The notes under the pieces were generated by a model that saw nothing but the letters and a program-made list of their open reading frames with translations, had not been told where the DNA came from and searched no databases. From the NCBI RefSeq assembly GCF_000716335.1, contig NZ_KL591033.1, positions 1-35,714 on the forward strand: 35,714 nt of DNA, read 5' to 3'. Made by a program: the position numbers and the translations under genes. This document shows positions 26,719-35,714 of this stretch, piece by piece (position 1 is the stretch's first letter; each line of letters begins with the position of its first letter). This stretch comes from Streptomyces sp. NRRL S-118 (GTDB lineage Bacteria; Actinomycetota; Actinomycetes; Streptomycetales; Streptomycetaceae).

Positions 26719-27915
26719 TCATTCTCCGGATCGTCCTTCCCCGTTGACTGCGTCCAGGACGCCGGGCAGGGCCCTGAGGAAGGCGTCCACCTCGTCGTCA
26801 CCGATGATCAGCGGCGGCGTGAGCCGTACGACGTCGGGGGCGGGCGCGTTCACCAGGAGGCCGGCGTCCTGAGCCGCCTGCTGCGCCTGGGGCGCGAGGG
26901 GCTCGGTGAGCACGATACCCAGCAGGAGGCCGGCGCCACGGACGTGGGAGACCAGCGGGTGGCCCAGGGCCTCGATCCCGTCGCGCAGTTTCTCCCCGAG
27001 CCGCTTGACCTGGTCGAGGGCGGAACCGGCGGCCAGGGTGTCGAGCACGGCCAGTCCGGCGGCGCACGCCACGGGGTTGCCGCCGAAGGTGGTGCCGTGG
27101 TGCCCGGGGCCGAACAACTCGGCCGCCGGGCCGAAGGCGACGGTCGCGCCGAGGGGCAGGCCGCCGCCCAGGCCCTTGGCGAGGGTGACGAGATCGGGCT
27201 CCACGCCGTGCGCCTGGTGCTCGAACCAGTGGCCGCAGCGGCCGATGCCGGTCTGCACCTCGTCGAGGACGAGGAGGGTCCCGGTGGCCCGGGTGATCTC
27301 GCGGGCCGCCTTGAGGTAGCCGGCGGGCGGGACGACGACGCCGTTCTCGCCCTGGACGGGCTCGATGATGACGAACGCCGTCCGGTCGGTGACGGCCGAC
27401 CGCAGCGCCTCGGCGTCCCCGTACGGCACATGGGTGACGTCGCCGGGTAGCGGCAGGAACGGCTCCTGCTTGCCGGGCTGGCCGGTGAGCGCGAGCGAGC
27501 CCATGGTGCGGCCGTGGAAGCCGCCGGTGGTGGCGACCATGTGGGTCCGGCCGGTCAGCCGGCCGATCTTGAAGGCCGCTTCGTTGGCCTCGGCGCCGGA
27601 GTTGCAGAAGAAGACCTTGCCGGGACGGCCGAAGAGCTGGAGCAGCCGCTCGGCGAGGGCGACGGGCGGCTCGGCGACGAAGAGGTTCGAGACGTGGCCG
27701 AGCGAGGCGATCTGTGCCGAGACGGCCTCGACGACCGCGGGGTGGGCGTGGCCGAGTGCGTTGACGGCGATGCCGCCGACGAAGTCCAGGTACTCGGTGC
27801 CGTCGGCGTCCCAGACCTTGGCACCCGCGCCGCGCACGAGGGGGAGCCTGGGCGTGCCGTAGTTGTTCATCAGGGCGCCCTGCCAGCGCCCGGTCAGCTG
27901 CTCGTTCCCGCTCAC
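26719..27915 (-). CDS. argD: Acetylornithine aminotransferase
   Basis: The 398-residue class III aminotransferase has the PLP lysine Lys247 in TLAKGLGGG, Asp218 in LDEVQTG and the [12 protein letters not shown] phosphate-binding segment (105-116). It makes N-acetylornithine from the semialdehyde and glutamate, step four of the pathway. The GTG at 27915 overlaps the argB stop codon as GTGA, with GGGGGAG just upstream. It is full length and part of argCJBDR. Confidence 0.96.
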   Translation of the reverse strand: MSGNEQLTGRWQGALMNNYGTPRLPLVRGAGAKVWDADGTEYLDFVGGIAVNALGHAHPAVVEAVSAQIASLGHVSNLFVAEPPVALAERLLQLFGRPGKVFFCNSGAEANEAAFKIGRLTGRTHMVATTGGFHGRTMGSLALTGQPGKQEPFLPLPGDVTHVPYGDAEALRSAVTDRTAFVIIEPVQGENGVVVPPAGYLKAAREITRATGTLLVLDEVQTGIGRCGHWFEHQAHGVEPDLVTLAKGLGGGLPLGATVAFGPAAELFGPGHHGTTFGGNPVACAAGLAVLDTLAAGSALDQVKRLGEKLRDGIEALGHPLVSHVRGAGLLLGIVLTEPLAPQAQQAAQDAGLLVNAPAPDVVRLTPPLIIGDDEVDAFLRALPGVLDAVNGEGRSGE

Positions 27916-28814
27916 GGCTCCCCCTGTCCGTCCGGCACGACCATCGTGCCGATGCCCTCGTCGGTGAAGATCTCCAGCAGGATGGAGTGCTGCACGCGGC
28001 CGTCGATGACACGCGCGGTCGTCACGCCGTTCCGTACGGCGTGCAGGCAGCCCTCCATCTTGGGGACCATGCCGCTGGAGAGCTCGGGCAGCAGTTTCTC
28101 CAGCTCGGTGGCGGTGAGGCGGCTGATGACCTCGTCGCTGTGGGGCCAGTCCTCGTAGAGGCCCTCGACGTCGGTGAGGACCATCAGGGTCTCGGCACCC
28201 AGCGCCGCAGCGAGTGCCGCAGCCGCCGTATCAGCATTGACGTTGTAGACATGTCCGTCGTCCTGGGAACGGGCGATCGACGAGACGACCGGGATGCGGC
28301 CGTCGGCGAGCAGGGCCTCGATGGCGCCGGCGTCGATCGCGGTGATCTCGCCGACCCGTCCGATGTCGACGAGCTCGCCGTCGATGCGCGGCTGGTGCTT
28401 GGTGGCGGTGATGGTGTGCGCGTCCTCGCCGGTGAGGCCGACGGCGAGCGGGCCGTGCCGGTTGAGCAGCCCGACCAGCTCGCGCTGGACCTGCCCGGCG
28501 AGGACCATGCGGACGACGTCCATCGCGTCTTCGGTGGTGACCCGCAGGCCCGCCTTGAACTCGCTGACGATGCCGTGGCGGTCCAGGGCCGCGCTGATCT
28601 GGGGGCCGCCGCCGTGCACGACGACCGGCCGGAGGCCGGCGTGGTGCAGGAAGACGACGTCCTGGGCGAACGCGGCCTTGAGCTCCTCGTCCACCATGGC
28701 GTTGCCGCCGAACTTGATGACGACGGTCTTGCCGCGGTGGCGGGTCAGCCAGGGCAGGGCCTCGATGAGGATCTGGGCCTTGGGCAGGGCGGTGTGCTTC
28801 CGCGTCGTGCTCAT
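27912..28814 (-). CDS. argB: Acetylglutamate kinase
   Basis: The 300-residue amino-acid kinase has the IKFGGNAM loop (Lys34), VVHGGGPQI and the N-terminal helix [13 protein letters not shown], which in arginine-sensitive enzymes takes part in hexamer formation. It phosphorylates N-acetylglutamate, and that helix suggests feedback inhibition by arginine (inference from family). The ATG at 28814 overlaps the argJ stop codon as ATGA; there is no independent strong ribosome site, so translation depends on argJ. Confidence 0.96.
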   Translation of the reverse strand: MSTTRKHTALPKAQILIEALPWLTRHRGKTVVIKFGGNAMVDEELKAAFAQDVVFLHHAGLRPVVVHGGGPQISAALDRHGIVSEFKAGLRVTTEDAMDVVRMVLAGQVQRELVGLLNRHGPLAVGLTGEDAHTITATKHQPRIDGELVDIGRVGEITAIDAGAIEALLADGRIPVVSSIARSQDDGHVYNVNADTAAAALAAALGAETLMVLTDVEGLYEDWPHSDEVISRLTATELEKLLPELSSGMVPKMEGCLHAVRNGVTTARVIDGRVQHSILLEIFTDEGIGTMVVPDGQGEP

Positions 28815-29958
28815 GAGCTGTACGCGCTGTTCTCGTGGACGTAGTCGGCGGTGAGGTCGTTGGTCCAGATCACCGCGGACTCCGAGCCCGCCGCCAGGTC
28901 GGCGGTCACCGTCACCTCGCGGTACCGCATGTCGACGAGGTCGCGGTCCTCGCCGACCGAGCCGTTCCTGCAGACCCAGACGCCGTTGATGGCGACGTTG
29001 AGCCGGTCGGGCTCGAAGGCGGCCCTGGTGGTGCCGATGGCCGACAGGACGCGGCCCCAGTTGGGGTCCTCGCCGTGGATCGCGCACTTGAGGAGGGTGT
29101 TGCGGGCGATGGAGCGGCCCACCTCGACGGCGTCCTCCTCGGTCGCCGCGTTGACGACCTCGACGCGGATGTCCTTGGACGCACCCTCCGCGTCGCCGAT
29201 GAGCTGGCGTCCGAGGTCGTCGCAGACCGTGCGGACGGCATCGGCGAAATCGGCGTACGCCGGGGTGGTGCCGGAGGCGCCGGAGGCGAGCAGCAGGACG
29301 GTGTCGTTGGTGGACATGCAGCCGTCGGAGTCGACCCGGTCGAAGGTGACGCGGGTGGCGTCGCGCAGCGCCTTGTCGAGCGTCGGGGCGTCGACGTCGG
29401 CGTCGGTGGTGAGGACGACGAGCATGGTGGCCAGGCCGGGGGCGAGCATGCCCGCGCCCTTGGCCATGCCGCCGACGGTCCAGCCGTCCTTCGTGACGAC
29501 GGACGTCTTGTGGACGGTGTCGGTGGTCTTGATGGCGATGGCGGCCTTCTCGCCGCCGTGCTCGCTGAGGGCCGCGGCGGCCTTCTCGACACCCGGCAGG
29601 AGCTTGTCCATGGGCAGCAGGACGCCGATGAGGCCGGTGGACGCGACGGCGACCTCGCCCGCGCCGATGCCGAGGACGTCGGCGGCCTTCTCGGCGGTGG
29701 CGTGGGTGTCCTGGAAGCCCTTCGGGCCGGTGCAGGCGTTCGCGCCGCCGGAGTTGAGCACGACGGCGGTCAGCTCACCGCTCTTGAGGACCTGCTCGGA
29801 CCACAGGACCGGTGCGGCCTTGACGCGGTTGGAGGTGAAGACGCCGGCGGCGGCGCGGCGGGGACCGGTGTTGACCACGAGGGCCAGGTCCGGGTTGCCG
29901 TTCTCCTTGATCCCGGCGGCGATGCCCGCCGCCGTGAATCCTTTCGCTGCCGTGACGC

Positions 29959-29962
<4 letters not shown>
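28811..29962 (-). CDS. argJ: Ornithine acetyltransferase (ArgJ)
   Basis: The 383-residue protein is the self-cleaving Arg[21 protein letters not shown] contains the Ala178-Thr179 cleavage bond that yields alpha and beta chains, with Thr179 as nucleophile. It recycles the acetyl group from acetylornithine to glutamate; some members also use acetyl-CoA for the first step, which cannot be judged here. The GTG at 29962 has GGAG about 8 nt upstream and overlaps the stop codon of the 39-codon ORF as GTGA. Confidence 0.96.
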
Positions 29963-31157
<1,195 letters not shown>

Positions 31158-31197
31158 AGGGCTGGTCGTGCCCTGCACGCCTGCTCGAGGCCGCGGT

Positions 31198-31533
31198 CTA
31201 CAGGCCCAGGGCCAGCACGATCGTGGCGACCGGCGGTACGCACGCGGCGCAGCCCGCCCAGCGTCCCGCCGTGGCCAGCCGGGGGCGCCCCAGGCACAGC
31301 CGGAAGGCCAGGACCAGCGGCGGGGTGGCCGTCCAGGACGCCCACCAGCAGACCGTGACGACCGCCACGGTCCGGGGGTGGACGTCCGCCGCCATCCCGG
31401 CCAGGCCCCCGTAGAGGAACGCCACCGGGACCAGGGCCAACGCCAGGGCGGTGGCCCACACCAGTCCCGCGTCGAGGGCGGAGGGCTCGGCGGCGCGGCC
31501 GGCGGCCGGAGCGGGGGTCGTCGTCGTGTGCAT
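31198..31533 (-). CDS. Small membrane protein, unknown function
   Basis: The 111-residue protein has three hydrophobic segments: about 24-44, 53-77 and 85-110. No motif is recognised. The ATG at 31533 is chosen because the frame upstream reads through the terminator hairpin at 31586-31628; ribosome-site evidence is weak. It lies between the two-component operon and argC, all on the minus strand. Confidence 0.7.
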   Translation of the reverse strand: MHTTTTPAPAAGRAAEPSALDAGLVWATALALALVPVAFLYGGLAGMAADVHPRTVAVVTVCWWASWTATPPLVLAFRLCLGRPRLATAGRWAGCAACVPPVATIVLALGL

Positions 31534-31585
31534 GGGTCCAGCCCATCGGCTCCGGCGCCGGCCCGCCTGGGTCGGCGTACTCAGG

Positions 31586-31628
31586 CTCCTCCGGTTCCCG
31601 TACTCATCCTGTACGGGAACCGGCGGAG
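31586..31628. terminator. Long hairpin ending the two-component operon
   Basis: CCGGTTCCCGTAC (31591-31603) pairs perfectly with 31611-31623 around TCATCCT, and four more pairs extend it after one mismatch. It starts about 50 nt after the response-regulator stop codon on the minus strand. Confidence 0.85.
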
Positions 31629-31679
31629 CGGCGTCCGCACCGACCTCGCTCCGGGCTGCGGCTCCCGGACTCCGTCGCG

Positions 31680-32366
31680 TCACGGGGTCCAGGGACCGGC
31701 CGGGCGCACCAGCCCCGTCTCGAAGGCGTGGACCGCGGCCTGCGTCCGGTCCCGCAGGCCCAGCTTGACCAGGATGCGGCTCACATGGGTCTTGACCGTC
31801 TGCTCGGCGACCACGAGGCGCTCGGCGATCTCCGCGTTGGACAGGCCCTGCGCGATCAGGGCCAGGACCTCGGTCTCGCGTTCCGTGAGGTCGCCCGCAC
31901 GGCCCTTGAGCGGGGCGCGGGCGGACCGGGTCACACGGGAGAACTCCGCGATGAGGCGCTTGGTGACGGCGGGCGCGAGCAGCGCCTCACCGCCCGCCAC
32001 CACGCGGACCGCGTGGGCGAGCTCGGCGGCCGAAGCGTCCTTCAGCAGGAAGCCGGAGGCCCCGGCTCGCAGCGCCTCGTACACGTATTCGTCGAGGTCG
32101 AAGGTGGTCAGCACGAGCACCTTGGCGGCGGCGTCGGGCGAGGCGGTGAGGCGGCGCGTGGCCTCGATGCCGCCGAGGCCGGGCATGCGGATGTCCATCA
32201 GGACCACGTCGGGGGCGAGGTCGGCGACCTTGGCGAGGGCGTCGAGGCCGTCGACGGCCTGCCCGACGACCTCGATGCCGGGCTCGGCGTCGAGGAGCAC
32301 CGTGAACCCCTGCCGGACCATCATCTGGTCGTCGGCGATCAGGACGCGGATGGGTGTCGTGGTCAT
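31680..32366 (-). CDS. NarL/LuxR-type response regulator
   Basis: The 228-residue regulator has a receiver domain with phosphorylated Asp58 in VVLMDIRMP, acidic Asp12/13, Thr in LVLTTFD and Lys in FLLKDA, then a C-terminal LuxR helix-turn-helix (LTERETEVLALIAQGLSNAEIAERL, VKTHVSRILVKLGLRDR). Phosphorylation by the overlapping kinase should promote DNA binding as a dimer. Its ATG at 32366 overlaps the kinase stop as ATGA. Targets are unknown; the small membrane protein downstream is separated by a terminator. Confidence 0.93.
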   Translation of the reverse strand: MTTTPIRVLIADDQMMVRQGFTVLLDAEPGIEVVGQAVDGLDALAKVADLAPDVVLMDIRMPGLGGIEATRRLTASPDAAAKVLVLTTFDLDEYVYEALRAGASGFLLKDASAAELAHAVRVVAGGEALLAPAVTKRLIAEFSRVTRSARAPLKGRAGDLTERETEVLALIAQGLSNAEIAERLVVAEQTVKTHVSRILVKLGLRDRTQAAVHAFETGLVRPAGPWTP

Positions 32367-33778
32367 GCGGTGTCCTCGGTCGGGGCGGTCGGGATGGTCG
32401 GGGCGCTCGGACCGGTCGGGTGGATGCGGGGCGCCCGGTCGGCCGTGCCGGGTGCGTCAGGGGCGCCGTGTGCGCCGGCCGGGAGGAGGGCGGTCACCTC
32501 GAAGCCGCCGTCCGGGGTCGGCCCCGACGCCAGGTCGCCGCCCAGCATGGCGGTGCGCTCCCGCATGCCGAGCAGGCCGTGTCCCGCGCCGGGCGAGGGC
32601 ACGGCGGGGCGGCCCGGCGGTGTGTTGGTGACCCGGACGGTGAGCGCGGACCGCGCGTACCCCAGCTCCACCCGCGCGTGCGCGCCGGGCGCGTGCCGCA
32701 TCACGTTGCTCAGCGACTCCTGCACGATGCGGTACGCCGACAGCTCGACGCCCGGCGCCAGCGGGCGCGGCCGGCCCGTGGTGCGGGCGGTGACGTCGAG
32801 GCCCGCGCCGCGCACGTTGGCGAGGAGCTCGTCGAGCTGGGCGAGGGAGGGCTGCGGGGCGTGGCGCACGGTCTGGGCCAGGGCGTCCTCCGAGCGCAGC
32901 ACGCCGAGGACGTGGCGCAGTTCGGCGAGTGCCTCCACCGCGTTCTGGCGGATGCCGGCGAGGTTCTCCTTCAGCTCGTCGGACGGATCGGCGACCAGGT
33001 GCGGCGCGACCTGCGCCTGGATGGAGATGACCGACATGTGGTGGGCGACCACGTCGTGCAGCTCGCGGGCGATCCGGTTGCGCTCCTCCAGCAGGGTGCG
33101 CCGCGCCCGCTCCTCGGCGGTGAGCTCCTCCTGGGCCTGGAGTGCGGTGCGGGCCATCCGGCGGCCGCGCAGCGCGGCACCGAGGGCGACGGCGACGACG
33201 AGGGCCGCGAGCGTGGCCCGGCGGGCGTACGGGCTGGAGCCCGAGCCGTACGTGGCGCACACGAGGGCCACGACGACGCTGAGCGTCAGCACCTCGGCCG
33301 CCACCCGGAGGGGTACCCGCAGCGCCACCATGAACACCACCGCGACCTGTACGGCGAGCCCGACGGCCGTCCAGGGCTCCGGGTGCCGCGCGACACCGGG
33401 CGCCGGCCAGGGGGTCGTCGCCGGGTAGGTGTGGGTCCCGGCGAACCAGGCGACCGCGGCCATGGCGAGCGTGGAGGCCCACCATGCGGGCAGCGGCCGG
33501 AACAGCGCGGCGACGAGCGCGACCGCCTGGACGCCCGAGAGCAGGAAGCCCAGCTCCGTGCCCATCCCGTAACCGCCGGCGTACTCCCCGGCGTTGATGG
33601 CGAAGGCGAGCGCCGCGCACACCACCAGCAGCACGACGACGGCCGGGAGCCAGTCGCCCGCCGGACGGCTCCGGTCCGTTCCCGGCGACGTCCGTGCGTC
33701 GCCGGTCCACAGGTCCGCGGCCACCGTGCGGGGCAGCGCCCGCACTCCGCGCGCGACGCGCACCGCCAGCTTTGTCAT
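32363..33778 (-). CDS. DesK-type sensor histidine kinase
   Basis: The 471-residue kinase has an N-terminal membrane region of about 5-6 helices (residues 43-205), a short coiled-coil-like linker (TALQAQEELTAEERARRTLLEERNR), the HisKA_3 box ERNRIARELHDVVAHHMSV with phosphorylated His241, and a HATPase domain with GHGLLGMRERTAMLGG. A Pro/Thr-rich tail of about 35 residues ends the protein. No large outer sensor domain is seen, so it may sense membrane state. The ATG at 33778 has GGGGGGA about 3-8 nt upstream. It forms an operon with the response regulator. Confidence 0.92.
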   Translation of the reverse strand: MTKLAVRVARGVRALPRTVAADLWTGDARTSPGTDRSRPAGDWLPAVVVLLVVCAALAFAINAGEYAGGYGMGTELGFLLSGVQAVALVAALFRPLPAWWASTLAMAAVAWFAGTHTYPATTPWPAPGVARHPEPWTAVGLAVQVAVVFMVALRVPLRVAAEVLTLSVVVALVCATYGSGSSPYARRATLAALVVAVALGAALRGRRMARTALQAQEELTAEERARRTLLEERNRIARELHDVVAHHMSVISIQAQVAPHLVADPSDELKENLAGIRQNAVEALAELRHVLGVLRSEDALAQTVRHAPQPSLAQLDELLANVRGAGLDVTARTTGRPRPLAPGVELSAYRIVQESLSNVMRHAPGAHARVELGYARSALTVRVTNTPPGRPAVPSPGAGHGLLGMRERTAMLGGDLASGPTPDGGFEVTALLPAGAHGAPDAPGTADRAPRIHPTGPSAPTIPTAPTEDTA

Positions 33779-33806
33779 GTCCCCCCGCTTCTTCACGGTC
33801 CCCACA

Positions 33807-34973
33807 CTAGGCACGTCGCACCGCCCCGGACGGAGTGGGACGCCCCTCGTGCACCACGCGGCTCGCACCGCCGCGCGCCCTCTTCCGTTCGTTCGTGCGG
33901 AACGCCGACCAGCACACCAGCAGCGCCCCCGCGAACACCGGGAGCCAGGCGAGCCGGGCCACGACCCAGCCGGCGCCGTCCGGAGCGGTGTGCAGCCCCG
34001 GCAGGGGGCCGTCGGCCAGCAGTCCGGTCGTGGTGACCGCGATCATCGCGGTCTGGTGCCAGAGGAACACCGTCATGGCGGAGAGGTTGAGCAGCGCGAC
34101 GCCCGCCCAGGCCACGGGCCGGCGCAGCGCCCGCCGCAGCGGTCCGAGCAGCAGCACGGCGCCGCCGCACTGAGCGAGTCCGAAGGTCACCGCGGCCAGT
34201 GTCGGCGGGCCCAGGTTCGAGATCCCGGCGCCGGGAACGCCGACCATGGAGGCCGGGTAGCCGGCGCACAGGACGAGACCGGCCGTGGCAGCGGTGCCCG
34301 AGGCGAGCAGCGCCCACCCGGTGGTGCGCCCGGGCAGGCCCCTCCTCGCCCAGGAGGCGCCCAGGCAGTACGGGACCAGCCAGCCGGCCGCCACGTTGAT
34401 CCAGCCGGCCTCCTGCGGCCCGCCGAGTCCGAAGCGCACGAGGTCGGCGTGGAGCACGACGGCGAGCGGCCACAGCGGATGCAGCCGGGCGACCAGCGGG
34501 GTCGCCGCCGTCAGCACCGCGAGGACCACGAGGAACCACAGCGGGGACAGCACCAGCCGGAGCAGTGCCTGCACGGTCGGAAGACCCGCCCCCGCCGCGA
34601 GCATCAGCCCCGCCGCGACCGCCCACACCGCCGACACGGTGGCGACGGGCCCGAACAGCCGCGCCATGCGCACACCGAGCCACCGCCGGTACGTCTCACC
34701 GCGGGCGCGGGCGGCCGCGTGGCTCCTCGCACCCACGTGGCCGCCGACGAGGAAGAAGACCGCCAGGGTCTGGAACACCCAGGAGACCGGGGCGAGTCCG
34801 GGCAGGGACGACAGCGGGCTGACGACGCGTATCGCTCCGCTGTCGGTGACCAGGGCGGTCACCAGCCAGTGGCCGAGGACCACACCGAGGATGGCGACGG
34901 CGCGCAGGGCGTCGACGGCGCGGTCGCGGTCGGGCGGGGTGGCGGAGTCGATCCTCCGAGCGAGCTCACGCAT
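33807..34973 (-). CDS. Acyltransferase-3 (OafA-like) integral membrane protein
   Basis: The 388-residue protein has about ten TM helices and family features: RAVDALRAVAILGVVLGHWLV in the first helix with the catalytic-type His36, and FQTLAVFFLVGGHVGARSH further on. Such proteins O-acylate sugars, glycans or small molecules at the membrane; the substrate is unknown. The ATG at 34973 overlaps the upstream hydrolase stop by 8 bp and has GGAGGG about 10 nt before it, so the two genes are coupled. Confidence 0.88.
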   Translation of the reverse strand: MRELARRIDSATPPDRDRAVDALRAVAILGVVLGHWLVTALVTDSGAIRVVSPLSSLPGLAPVSWVFQTLAVFFLVGGHVGARSHAAARARGETYRRWLGVRMARLFGPVATVSAVWAVAAGLMLAAGAGLPTVQALLRLVLSPLWFLVVLAVLTAATPLVARLHPLWPLAVVLHADLVRFGLGGPQEAGWINVAAGWLVPYCLGASWARRGLPGRTTGWALLASGTAATAGLVLCAGYPASMVGVPGAGISNLGPPTLAAVTFGLAQCGGAVLLLGPLRRALRRPVAWAGVALLNLSAMTVFLWHQTAMIAVTTTGLLADGPLPGLHTAPDGAGWVVARLAWLPVFAGALLVCWSAFRTNERKRARGGASRVVHEGRPTPSGAVRRA

Positions 34974-35714
34974 GACGGCCGCCCTCCGTGGGGGTCGTGC
35001 CGGACACGATCCGGGCGAGGTTCTCCAGGGATGTGGAGCCGGGCTTCAGGTAGTCGCTGTGACCGCCCGCGCCCGCGTCGAACACGCGGGCGCCGAACCG
35101 TTCCGACACCGGGTCCGTCCCGAACCCCACGGTGGCGAAGGGCAGTCGGAGCCGGAGGTGCGGCACGCGGGCGATCCGGTCACCCGTGCTCCGGGCGGCC
35201 CAGACGGTGGCCCGGGTCCGCATTCCGCCGACGTGGCCGGCGCCGGTACCCGGGCTGCCGTACAGGACGATGTCGGCGACGCGCAGCCCCGGGGCGGCTC
35301 CCGCACAGACCACCGAGCCGTACGAGTGGCACAGCAGCGACAGCCGGGCGCCGGGCTTGATGCCGGTCAACCGGCGTACGAAGTCGCCCAGTCGGGGTGC
35401 GGCGTCCGCCGCCCGGCCGTCCGTCAGCGCCTCCGGGCTCAGCGTGCGGGGCGTCCGGTAGCCCAGCCAGGCGATGACGGCCGCCCGGTCGCCCAGCTCC
35501 TGCCGGAGCGCCACGGCACCGGCGCGGAAGCGCCCGTAGGTGTCGAGGCTGGTATCGGAACCCGGTACCAGGACGGCGATCCGTTCGGCACGGGACAGGT
35601 CCCCGACGACCTCGGCGGTACGGCCGCCGTCACGGCCGTCGAAGAGGAGGAAGCGGCGCGCCGGGTCCGCCATCACCCGCAGGGCGGCCGCCCGCCGCCG
35701 GTCGCCGTGGCGGG
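34966..35714 (-). CDS. DUF1023-type alpha/beta hydrolase (5' end outside window)
   Basis: The visible about 248 codons encode an alpha/beta-hydrolase fold with IAVLVPGSDT, nucleophile elbow LLCHSYGSVV (Ser in HSYGS), IVLYGSPGTG and a C-terminal GGHSDYLKPG with the likely catalytic His. This matches DUF1023 proteins, secreted or cell-wall-associated hydrolases of unknown substrate. The frame stays open to the window end, and the extra residues (RAAALRVMADPARRFLLFD) look like family sequence, so the gene almost certainly starts beyond 35714. It is coupled to the acyltransferase-3 gene. Confidence 0.85.
   Translation of the reverse strand, partial: RHGDRRRAAALRVMADPARRFLLFDGRDGGRTAEVVGDLSRAERIAVLVPGSDTSLDTYGRFRAGAVALRQELGDRAAVIAWLGYRTPRTLSPEALTDGRAADAAPRLGDFVRRLTGIKPGARLSLLCHSYGSVVCAGAAPGLRVADIVLYGSPGTGAGHVGGMRTRATVWAARSTGDRIARVPHLRLRLPFATVGFGTDPVSERFGARVFDAGAGGHSDYLKPGSTSLENLARIVSGTTPTEGGRHA

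Overview
This window is very GC-rich, high-density actinobacterial DNA, almost certainly from a Streptomyces or close relative. The signs are strong G/C third-position bias, frequent GTG starts, 4-bp GTGA/ATGA overlaps between operon genes, long GC hairpins without U-tracts as terminators, a eukaryotic-type Ser/Thr kinase, a Tat-exported phosphodiesterase, and an argCJBDR operon with separate argG and argH. Most genes read on the minus strand. No phage, insertion sequence, CRISPR array, tRNA or rRNA was seen, so this looks like chromosomal core.

Layout. 63-2203 (minus): a zinc-ribbon protein, an APH-fold phosphotransferase and two tiny proteins, separated by clear hairpins. 2446-4480: a one-TM Ser/Thr kinase (+) facing a SpoU-type RNA methyltransferase (-). 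4561-11199 (minus): a corrinoid/siroheme block with a CysG-like fusion, a 1146-residue protein combining a Pro/Ala-rich N-terminus, BluB and CobT, and a CbiE-CbiT (CobL) fusion; then a GNAT acetyltransferase. 12151-15115 (minus): a methionine importer metN-metI-metQ preceded by a short leader ORF ending in a Cys/Met-rich run, which looks like a ribosome-mediated attenuator. 15361-17329: two small membrane proteins (+), a GNAT protein and an ECF-like sigma factor (-). 17491-19553: a divergent Tat-exported glycerophosphodiester phosphodiesterase and a PlsC-type acyltransferase. 19653-22338: a TetR-MFS efflux operon divergent from a small HAD-like protein, with a good palindromic operator between them.

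22348-31103 holds the arginine pathway: argC, a 39-codon ORF joined to both neighbours by GTGA overlaps, argJ, argB, argD and argR as one unit; argG with its own promoter; and argH. An L,D-transpeptidase-like gene is inserted on the opposite strand between argR and argG. TGCATA-type ARG half-sites overlap near-consensus promoters of argC and argG, consistent with repression by the ArgR encoded here. 31198-35714: a small membrane protein, a DesK/DesR-like two-component system, a membrane acyltransferase-3 protein and a DUF1023-type alpha/beta hydrolase cut by the window end.

How parts fit: CysG makes precorrin-2 for siroheme or B12, CobL acts late in the corrin ring, and BluB-CobT makes and activates the lower ligand. 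The methionine importer lies next door, and B12-dependent methionine synthase would link the two, though that gene is not here. The items most worth following up are the Cys/Met leader of metNIQ, the coupled 39-codon ORF between argC and argJ, and the BluB-CobT fusion with its very long Pro/Ala-rich arm. All assignments come from reading the sequence and from family knowledge; no searches were run.
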